Shown piece by piece: positions 13,804 to 19,581 of a DNA stretch of 19,581 nt. The position numbers and the translations under genes are program-made. The stretch is from CAZCGA01 sp964498075. Its GTDB lineage: Bacteria > Desulfobacterota > Binatia > HRBIN30. The DNA lies in NCBI GenBank assembly GCA_964498075.1, contig CAZCGA010000118.1, positions 1-19,581 of the forward strand. The letters are read 5' to 3'. Positions within the stretch are counted from its first letter, which is position 1. Each line of letters opens with the position of its first letter. The notes beneath the pieces are model-generated. The model saw only the letters and a list, made by a program, of their open reading frames with translations. It did not search any database and was not told the origin of the DNA.

Positions 13804-16110
13804 GTGAAACGACGAGGGCGCCACACGAGTCTGCTCCTTGCCGTCAGCCTGACGGTGGCCGCGCGGTCGGCGGCGCCGGCTGAGACGCCGCGGCCGCCCG
13901 TGCGCACGGACTACGTCGGGGCGGCCGCGTGCCACCCCTGCCACGCAGCCGACCTCAAGGCCTGGAGCGGCTCGGACCACCAGCGCGCGATGCAGGTCGC
14001 GAACGCGTCTACCGTGCTGGGCAACTTCGAGAACGCGACGTTCAAGTACCACGGCGTCGAGTCCACCTTCTTCAAACGCGCCGGCAAGTATCTCGTGCGT
14101 ACCGATGGGCCGAAGGGGCGGCCCGCCGAGTTCGAAGTGGCCTTCACGTTCGGGGTGTTCCCCTTGCAGCAGTACCTGATCGCGTTTCCCGGCGGACGCC
14201 AACAGGCGCTGGGCATCGCCTGGGACACCCGGCCGAAGAGCGCCGGCGGACAGCGCTGGTTTCATCTCTACCCGAAGGAGAACGTCGACCACACGGACCA
14301 ACTCCACTGGACCGGGCTGTACCAGAACTGGAACCTGCAGTGCGCCGCCTGTCATTCGACGAACCTGCGTAAGGGCTACGACGCTGCGACGAACACCTAC
14401 ACGACGACCTTCAGCGAGATCAACGTCTCATGCGAGGCGTGCCACGGCCCGGGCTCGCGGCACATCGAGTGGGCGAAGCAAGCGAAGGCACCGTATCCAC
14501 CAGGTGATGACAAGGGCCTGGTGGTCCGGCTGCAGAGCCGCTGGAACGAAGCCTGGCGCTTTCCCGCCGCGGTCGCGAGCTACGCCCAGCGCGACCAGCC
14601 CGCCGCCGAGGCGCTCATGAACGTCTGCTGGGCCTGCCACGCGCGCCGCTCGACGATCGCCGAGGACGGATTGCCGGGCGCGCCGCTGGAGGATACCCAT
14701 CGCCCCGCGATGCTCACCCAGCCGAATTACTTCGCCGACGGGCAGCAGCGCGACGAGGTGTACACCTGGGGCTCGTTCCTGCAGAGCAAGATGTCCCAGC
14801 GCGGCGTCACCTGCATGGACTGCCACGAGCCGCATGCGCTGAAGCTCCGCGCGCCAGGCAACACGCTGTGTGCGCGCTGCCACAACGCCGCTGTGTTCGA
14901 CACGACGAAGCATCACTTCCACAAGGTCGGCACGAAGGGGGCACAGTGCGTCGAATGCCACATGCCAGCGCAGAACTACATGGTGATCGATGCGCGGCAC
15001 GACCACAGCCTCCGCGTGCCGCGTCCGGATCTCTCACTCTCACTCGGCAGCCCGAACGCTTGCACGATGTGCCACGCCGACCGCAAGCCCGAGTGGGCCG
15101 CGGCGGCGATGGACAGGTGGTACGGTGCGACGTGGAGGGCGCGGCCGCATTACGGGCAGACGCTGCACGCCGGTGCGACCCAAGGAGCGAAAGCACTGCC
15201 GGCGCTCCTCGATCTCGCCCGCGATTCGGCGCAGCCGGCAATCGTCCGCGCAACCGCCGCGACGCTTGCCCAGCCGCAGATGCGACCGGAGGGCGTGGCG
15301 GCGGCGCGGTCGCTGCTACAAGACCTCGATCCCTCGGTACGAATCGCCGCCTTGGGCCTGCTCGAGCCGTTCGATCCGGCCGTCCGCGTGCCGGCCGCCG
15401 CCGCGCTGCTCGCCGACCCAATTCGCGGCGTGCGTGTGGAAGCCGCACGGCTTCTCGCCGACGTGCCCGAGAGCGCGTTCGCGCCGGAGCAACGTTCGGC
15501 GCGCGACGGCGCGTTGAAGGAATACGTGGATGGGCTGCGGCTGGACGCCGACTGGCCGGCCGCGAACGTCAATCTCGGCAACCTGGCTCTGCGTCAAGGC
15601 CATCCCGACGACGCCATTGCGGCGTATGAACGTGCACTCTGGCTCGACCCGCGCTTCGCCGGGGCGTACGTCAACCTCGCCGACACACGCCGCCAACAGG
15701 GACGCGACGACGAGGGTCAGAAGGTGCTGCGCCGTGGGCTCGCGGTGCTGCCGCACGCCGCGGAACTGCACCATGCGCTGGGGTTGCTGCTGGTGCGCCA
15801 AGGCGACAAAACCGGCGGACTGCAGCAGCTCGCGGAAGCGGCGAAGCTCGCGCCTGACGACGCCCGCTACGCCTACGTCTACGCCGTGGGGCTCCACTCG
15901 ACCGACAAGCGCAGCGAGGCGCTGGCCGTGTTGCGAGCGGCCGACGCTGGCCACCCGTATGATCTCGAAATTCTCAACGCGCTGATTTCGATGAATCGCG
16001 AGGCCGGCGACGCCACGGCCGCCCTCGACTATGCCAGGAAGCTCGCCGAGGTCCTGCCGGACGACCCCGAGGTGCAGCGTCTCCTCGCGGCTCTGGAGCG
16101 AACGCCGTGA
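13804..16110 (+). CDS. Octaheme c-type cytochrome fused to HEAT-like and TPR repeats
   Basis: This 768-residue exported protein has eight CXXCH heme-binding motifs. They start at C43 (CHPCH), C180 (CAACH), C210 (CEACH), C275 (CWACH), C337 (CMDCH), C356 (CARCH), C382 (CVECH) and C420 (CTMCH). The opening YVGAAACHPCHAADLKAW is typical of cytochrome c554-like multiheme proteins. A signal peptide occupies about 1-27 (SLLLAVSLTVAARSAAPAE), so it acts in the periplasm. After the hemes come HEAT-like helical repeats (about 462-560) and then TPR units (about 582-760, with NLGNLALRQGHPDDAIAAYERAL as the clearest). It probably carries electrons or reduces/oxidises a small nitrogen or sulfur compound while the repeats bind a partner; the substrate is not known. 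The start is GTG 13804, with GAGAG eight bases upstream. No cytochrome maturation genes are nearby. Confidence 0.9.
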   Translation: MKRRGRHTSLLLAVSLTVAARSAAPAETPRPPVRTDYVGAAACHPCHAADLKAWSGSDHQRAMQVANASTVLGNFENATFKYHGVESTFFKRAGKYLVRTDGPKGRPAEFEVAFTFGVFPLQQYLIAFPGGRQQALGIAWDTRPKSAGGQRWFHLYPKENVDHTDQLHWTGLYQNWNLQCAACHSTNLRKGYDAATNTYTTTFSEINVSCEACHGPGSRHIEWAKQAKAPYPPGDDKGLVVRLQSRWNEAWRFPAAVASYAQRDQPAAEALMNVCWACHARRSTIAEDGLPGAPLEDTHRPAMLTQPNYFADGQQRDEVYTWGSFLQSKMSQRGVTCMDCHEPHALKLRAPGNTLCARCHNAAVFDTTKHHFHKVGTKGAQCVECHMPAQNYMVIDARHDHSLRVPRPDLSLSLGSPNACTMCHADRKPEWAAAAMDRWYGATWRARPHYGQTLHAGATQGAKALPALLDLARDSAQPAIVRATAATLAQPQMRPEGVAAARSLLQDLDPSVRIAALGLLEPFDPAVRVPAAAALLADPIRGVRVEAARLLADVPESAFAPEQRSARDGALKEYVDGLRLDADWPAANVNLGNLALRQGHPDDAIAAYERALWLDPRFAGAYVNLADTRRQQGRDDEGQKVLRRGLAVLPHAAELHHALGLLLVRQGDKTGGLQQLAEAAKLAPDDARYAYVYAVGLHSTDKRSEALAVLRAADAGHPYDLEILNALISMNREAGDATAALDYARKLAEVLPDDPEVQRLLAALERTP

Positions 16111-16240
16111 TTCCGCTAAGAGCAACCCCCGAAAGACGACCACGAAGGAGACCTCCGATCGGGAGATCGCTGCGGTCATGGTGCTTCTCGTCAAGGCCGA
16201 TGCTGATTGCGACCCAAACAGAAAGAGGAGGCTCATCCAG
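16111..16240. other. Leader region before the lipoprotein operon
   Basis: I see no gene here. An in-frame ATG at 16178 would lengthen the lipoprotein with a charged, non-signal sequence and is not favoured. A strong ribosome binding site, AGAGGAGG, is at 16224-16231, nine bases before the ATG at 16241. No clear promoter or terminator is visible, so read-through from the cytochrome gene is possible. Confidence 0.4.
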
Positions 16241-16657
16241 ATGACACACTCAATCGGTCGTGCCACGGCGCTCATGCTGTGCCTGATGTTGGCGTCCGTC
16301 GGCTGTTCGTTCTCCACGAGCTCGGAAATTATCTCGAAGATCGTCTCGAGCCCGCTCGAGTCGAGCTCCGCTAGCGGCAGTCCCGAGGAAACGTACGAGG
16401 AAGATGTCCGCGATTTCACGACCGCGCACGTTCAGTCGGGCGGAACGGCCGACGGGCTGATCCGCGAGATCGGTAAGCTCGCGGAGAAGCATGGCATCAC
16501 CGATTGGGAACGCAGCGAGGCGACCTACCGTGCCGTTGGTGCGGGGCTCGCCGAAGCCGGCTGGCGCCAAGTCCAAGTCGATGCCTTCAAGAACAACTTC
16601 GCCCAGACCACAGAGCAGCGCGCGTGGCTGCAAAAGGGTTACGACGCGGCGCGGTAA
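16241..16657 (+). CDS. Putative lipoprotein (small, conserved hypothetical)
   Basis: This 138-residue protein begins with a signal peptide and a lipoprotein-like cysteine: ATALMLCLMLASVGC, with C22 as the modified residue; the residue at -3 is serine, so the lipobox is a little off consensus. A serine-rich stretch follows (SFSTSSEII to SSSASGS). The mature domain is a compact helical region with YEEDVRDFTTAHVQSGG, ITDWERSEATYRAVGAGLAEAGW and a final LQKGYDA. I recall similar short proteobacterial lipoproteins annotated only as putative lipoprotein. It is the first gene of a tightly packed set: its stop overlaps the start of the next gene (TAATG). The role is unknown; the coupling suggests it works with the DUF4105-like protein in the periplasm or at the outer membrane. 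Confidence 0.78.
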   Translation: MTHSIGRATALMLCLMLASVGCSFSTSSEIISKIVSSPLESSSASGSPEETYEEDVRDFTTAHVQSGGTADGLIREIGKLAEKHGITDWERSEATYRAVGAGLAEAGWRQVQVDAFKNNFAQTTEQRAWLQKGYDAAR

Positions 16658-18627
16658 TGCCGTCGCGAAAAAAGAAAAGTTGGGTCACGTTGGCCGGCCT
16701 GGTCGTTGTGGCGATGGCGGCTGCCCCACTGCGTTCCGCAAGCGCTGCGAATCGGTACTTCGATTTCTTGCACGTCGAGGCAAACGCCGGCGGATCCAGC
16801 GGCGGCCATGCGGCGCTCTGCCTCGATCAGGAGTGCTACCACTTCCAACAAGACGGGTACGGAACGCTGCGCCTGGAAAAGGAGAGTCGCCGCCGCTTCG
16901 AGCTCGCCTACCGGGTGCTGGGTAACCGAACCGTTCACGCGCGCCGCGCGCAGCTCGCGAGCGAGGCTTACGCACGCGTCGTCGAGGAGTTCGAGGGTTA
17001 CTATCGGGTCCAGAGCCACCAGCTTGCGGTTCGCGAGTCGCTCAATGCCGACCGGCAGCTGCTCGAGTACCTCCGCGGAATGGATCGTGGGAACATCCTG
17101 GCGAGCCGCCCGCCGCGGCTGCCGGGAACCGGCTACTTCTTCGCGGATGAGGAACCCGGTACGCGCGCCGCAGAAACGGCCGGCGCAGATCCGCACATCG
17201 GCGCATCGCGGATCGCGACGCTGGCGCAGCGCATACGCGCCACGTACGGTACCGACTTCCTCGAGCGGCGCGCATCGGAGCTGCAGGCAGCGATCAGTGA
17301 GGTGCGCCCCGACGCGCCCGAGGGGCTCGCGTTGCCGAAGGCTGGGACCATGCCCGTCGCCTTCGCCGGCTTTGCAGACCGCTACCGCGAGCTGCTCAGC
17401 GGATGGCTCGCGATCGCTGTGCTGCGCCAGGCGCGGGGACTTCGCCCAGGGAGCTGGGTTGCGTCGCGCGCTCCCGAGTTCGCCCTCGCCGATACTGAGG
17501 TCGCCGCGTTGCAGCAGCGGATGATCGTGATGGAGCACGATCTGCTGCGGCTGGTTGGATCGCCACGTCCCGACTGGGGCTATCCGATGCTGGTCGGCAT
17601 GGCCCGCTTGCTGGCGCTCGAAGCCTCCGTGTCGGTGCGGTCCCTCGTGCTTTTGGACACGTTCTCGGAAGCGGCGGACACGCTGCCAGTTGCAGACCTG
17701 TCGAGCTATGAAGAAGCCCTGGGGATGCTGCTCGCGGAGCGTCACGATGACTTCCGCGCCGCGCGCCGCGCGTTCTTCGACGACGAAGATCTGAGCGAAG
17801 CGCGATTGAGCCGGCTGGAGACTGCCGGCAACCTGTTCGCGGAGCTCGCGCGCGCCACGCGCCGGCACGTGCCCCTGCGCGTTCACGCGGACCGTTTGGT
17901 TCCGAACAAGGCCGCTCATTGCTCAGGCTGGCCGTACCCGGCGCTGACCGCCGCGGCACTGAAGACCGCCATCGCGGCGGCCCGCGCCCGGGAGCGCATG
18001 TACAGCGAGGCACTCCACGACTTGTATGGTTACAATCTGTTCCGGCGCAATTGCGCCACCGAGCTGCTTCGCACCCTGGCGTCGGCAGTGGCCGATGGCG
18101 CAGCACCGCGCGGCTCTCGCAATGAGCCGGACGGGCTGCTCAGCTTCATACCGTTCGTTGCCGTCCGGTCGGTCGGCCACACTTACCACGTGGTCGCCAC
18201 CAGCGAGCAGCTGTCGTACCGGCGGCTGGCACTGGACGAGTCTTACGCACACGAGAATGCGCTGACGGTGTATCTCCGCGAAGCGAATGTCCTGACATCA
18301 CGCATCTATCACCGCAACAAAGAGGACCCGATCTTTCTGCTGTTCACGGATGACGTGCTGCTCGCGCGCCCGCTCTATGGAATGATCAACCTCGCCACCT
18401 CGGTCGCCGCCGGGGTGGCCGGTCTGGTACTGCTGCCGGCGGATTCCGGCGCGTTGCTTCGTGCAGGCCTCAGCGGCGCGGTCTTCAGTCTCCCGGAGCT
18501 GGCCTTTGTCAGCATTCGAAAAGGCTCGTTTCCGATCGCCCCGCGCCGCTGGCTGAGCGAGGATCAGGCCGCCGGCGATACGGCTGGGCTGGATCTCATC
18601 GAGGACACGAGAAAGGAACGATCATGA
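16657..18627 (+). CDS. DUF4105/Lnb-N-like periplasmic protein, possible permuted NlpC/P60-type fold
   Basis: This 656-residue protein has a signal peptide (basic SRKKK, then LAGLVVVAMAAAPL, cleavage near SASAA, about residue 31). The N-terminal part contains FLHVEANAGGSSGGHAALC with H51. Much later comes the segment YNLFRRNCATELLRTL with C466. A GH motif early and an NC motif late is the order seen in circularly permuted NlpC/P60 and LRAT-like papain folds and in DUF4105 proteins. Catalysis by C466 and H51 (a peptidase, amidase or acyltransferase) is therefore an inference. The large middle region (about 90-440) is mainly helical and not recognised. Near the C-terminus is a hydrophobic segment (about 585-615, MINLATSVAAGVAGLVLL), possibly membrane-associated. 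The start ATG 16657 overlaps the lipoprotein stop, and the end overlaps the next small gene. Confidence 0.72.
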   Translation: MPSRKKKSWVTLAGLVVVAMAAAPLRSASAANRYFDFLHVEANAGGSSGGHAALCLDQECYHFQQDGYGTLRLEKESRRRFELAYRVLGNRTVHARRAQLASEAYARVVEEFEGYYRVQSHQLAVRESLNADRQLLEYLRGMDRGNILASRPPRLPGTGYFFADEEPGTRAAETAGADPHIGASRIATLAQRIRATYGTDFLERRASELQAAISEVRPDAPEGLALPKAGTMPVAFAGFADRYRELLSGWLAIAVLRQARGLRPGSWVASRAPEFALADTEVAALQQRMIVMEHDLLRLVGSPRPDWGYPMLVGMARLLALEASVSVRSLVLLDTFSEAADTLPVADLSSYEEALGMLLAERHDDFRAARRAFFDDEDLSEARLSRLETAGNLFAELARATRRHVPLRVHADRLVPNKAAHCSGWPYPALTAAALKTAIAAARARERMYSEALHDLYGYNLFRRNCATELLRTLASAVADGAAPRGSRNEPDGLLSFIPFVAVRSVGHTYHVVATSEQLSYRRLALDESYAHENALTVYLREANVLTSRIYHRNKEDPIFLLFTDDVLLARPLYGMINLATSVAAGVAGLVLLPADSGALLRAGLSGAVFSLPELAFVSIRKGSFPIAPRRWLSEDQAAGDTAGLDLIEDTRKERS

Positions 18628-18794
18628 ATGACGTACGCAGGCGAGGGACATTGTGGGCCACAGTTGCTCTCTTGTTGGCCGGCGGTTGCGCGCGTACGAC
18701 GGTGCGGCCGATTGCGGAGGCGCCGCGCACCGCTCTGGCGCGGCCCGATGTAGCACAACCAAACCAATCAGACACAGAAAGGCCGCAGCCATGA
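18624..18794 (+). CDS. Very small lipoprotein (56 residues)
   Basis: This short gene is supported by position and signals rather than homology. Its ATG overlaps the upstream stop (ATGA at 18624-18627) and has AAAGGAA at about 18612-18618. Its own stop overlaps the sulfatase start (ATGA at 18791-18794). The product begins with charged MNDVRRRG and a hydrophobic stretch LWATVALLLAGGC, ending in a lipobox-like LAGGC with C22. A short polar tail of about 34 residues follows, rich in alanine, proline and arginine. It would be a lipid-anchored micro-protein. It may be a true small lipoprotein, or mainly a leader that couples translation of the sulfatase. Confidence 0.6.
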   Translation: MNDVRRRGTLWATVALLLAGGCARTTVRPIAEAPRTALARPDVAQPNQSDTERPQP

Positions 18795-19581
18795 AGCACC
18801 CCACCCTATTCGCCGCCCTCAGCCTCGCGCTGGGCGCGGTGTGTGCGCCAACCGCAGGGGCACAGGACGTCCTGCCCCGGCCGGAACAACCGTTCGGCGG
18901 CAAGATCGGCCGCACGGTCAAGGAATCCGTGAAAGACTTCCCCAAGGAGATCCACGCACCCAAGGGCGCGCCGAACATCCTGCTCATCCTGACTGATGAC
19001 GTCGGCTTCGCCGCGTCGAGCCCGTTTGGCGGGCCGATTCCCACGACAACCTTCGACCGGCTGGCAAACAGCGGGCTGCGCTACACCGAGTTCCATACCA
19101 CCGCGCTGTGCTCGCCCACGCGCGCTGCACTGCTCAGCGGACGCAATCATCACAGCGCCAACACCGGCGTCATCATGGAACTGGCCACGGGATTTCCCGG
19201 CTACAATTCCCTGATGTCGAAGAGCAACGGAACGTTCGCCGAGATCCTGAAGCAGAACGGCTACAACACGTCCTGGTACGGGAAGAACCACAACGTCCCC
19301 GACTGGATGACCAGCCAGGCCGGACCGTTCGACCTGTGGCCGACCGGTCTGGGCTTCGAGTATTTCTACGGCTTCATCGGCGGCGACACCAGCCAGTGGA
19401 ATCCGGCGCTCTTCGAAGGCACGAAACCGGTCGAGCCGCCGCATGACGCGAAGAATTACTTCTTCGACAATGACATGGCCGACCATCTCATCAACTGGAT
19501 TCGGATGCAGCACGCGACCGCGCCGGGCAAGCCCTTCCTCGCCTACTACGCGACGGGCACGGCCCACGCGCCGCATCACGC
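18791..19581 (+). CDS. Type I arylsulfatase (partial, runs off the window end)
   Basis: The first 263 residues of an exported sulfatase are present; the C-terminus is cut by the window. Type I sulfatases hydrolyse sulfate esters using a formylglycine made from a cysteine. The signature CSPTR is at residues 107-111, with C107 as the residue to be converted, followed by the family continuation AALLSGRNHHS. Metal-ligand residues D69 and D70 lie in ILLILTDDVGF, and YGKNHN supplies K165 and H167. A signal peptide (LFAALSLALGAVCAPTAGAQD, cleavage near residue 24) places it in the periplasm. The FGGPIPTTTFDRLA and FHTTALCSPTR style resembles large bacterial arylsulfatases. Its ATG overlaps the stop of the small lipoprotein gene, so it is part of that operon. 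The natural sulfate ester is unknown, and no formylglycine-generating enzyme is in the window. Confidence 0.9.
   Translation, partial: MKHPTLFAALSLALGAVCAPTAGAQDVLPRPEQPFGGKIGRTVKESVKDFPKEIHAPKGAPNILLILTDDVGFAASSPFGGPIPTTTFDRLANSGLRYTEFHTTALCSPTRAALLSGRNHHSANTGVIMELATGFPGYNSLMSKSNGTFAEILKQNGYNTSWYGKNHNVPDWMTSQAGPFDLWPTGLGFEYFYGFIGGDTSQWNPALFEGTKPVEPPHDAKNYFFDNDMADHLINWIRMQHATAPGKPFLAYYATGTAHAPHH

Noticed and set aside
15316..16419. 367-codon minus-strand frame opposite the cytochrome end and lipoprotein start
   Set aside because: It spans two well-supported plus-strand genes and shows no domain or start signal of its own.
16639..17919. 426-codon minus-strand frame opposite the DUF4105-like gene
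   Set aside because: No motif, no ribosome binding site, and composition typical of an antisense shadow.

Overview
The window is GC-rich, gene-dense DNA from a Gram-negative bacterium. The evidence is a Kdo-hydroxylase-like enzyme (an LPS sugar modifier), outer-membrane and lipoprotein genes, a sigma54-type two-component pair, and an eight-heme cytochrome c. These features, plus a small hypothetical protein of a type I associate with deltaproteobacteria-like lineages, suggest a Myxococcota/Desulfobacterota/Binatota-like organism. That placement is inference; no rRNA, tRNA or marker gene is present. I see no mobile element, CRISPR array or convincing rho-independent terminator.

Layout. (1) 143-3478, plus strand: an ATP-grasp enzyme of the sugar-transfer-associated type, an Fe(II)/2-oxoglutarate Kdo hydroxylase homologue joined to it by an ATGA overlap, and a ThuA-like protein. 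(2) 3441-5044, minus strand: two overlapping short-chain dehydrogenase/reductase genes, convergent with ThuA. (3) 5290-7356, plus strand: a desaturase very like eukaryotic sphingolipid delta-4 desaturase (DEGS1), followed 39 bp later by a lipid kinase of the diacylglycerol/sphingosine-kinase superfamily. (4) 7533-8126, minus strand: a hypothetical protein. (5) 8127-8421: a divergent regulatory region with an NtrC-like palindrome, a 12-bp inverted repeat and a sigma54-type -24/-12 element. (6) 8422-11276: sensor kinase and NtrC-family sigma54 activator, then a DUF481-type outer-membrane protein. (7) 12666-13712: an AI-2E/YdiK-type membrane protein. (8) 13804-16110: an octaheme cytochrome c fused to HEAT-like and TPR repeats. 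(9) 16241 to the window end: a lipoprotein, a DUF4105/Lnb-like periplasmic protein, a 56-residue lipoprotein and a type I sulfatase. The last three junctions of this run are stop/start overlaps.

The common theme is the cell envelope: LPS inner-core modification, long-chain lipid desaturation and phosphorylation, outer-membrane proteins and lipoproteins. The most interesting possibility is that the desaturase/kinase pair, perhaps with the divergent SDRs, is a bacterial sphingolipid (long-chain base) modification cassette. The second is the compact sigma54 control region in front of the two-component system. Functions were assigned by reading motifs and remembered family sequences, not by database search.
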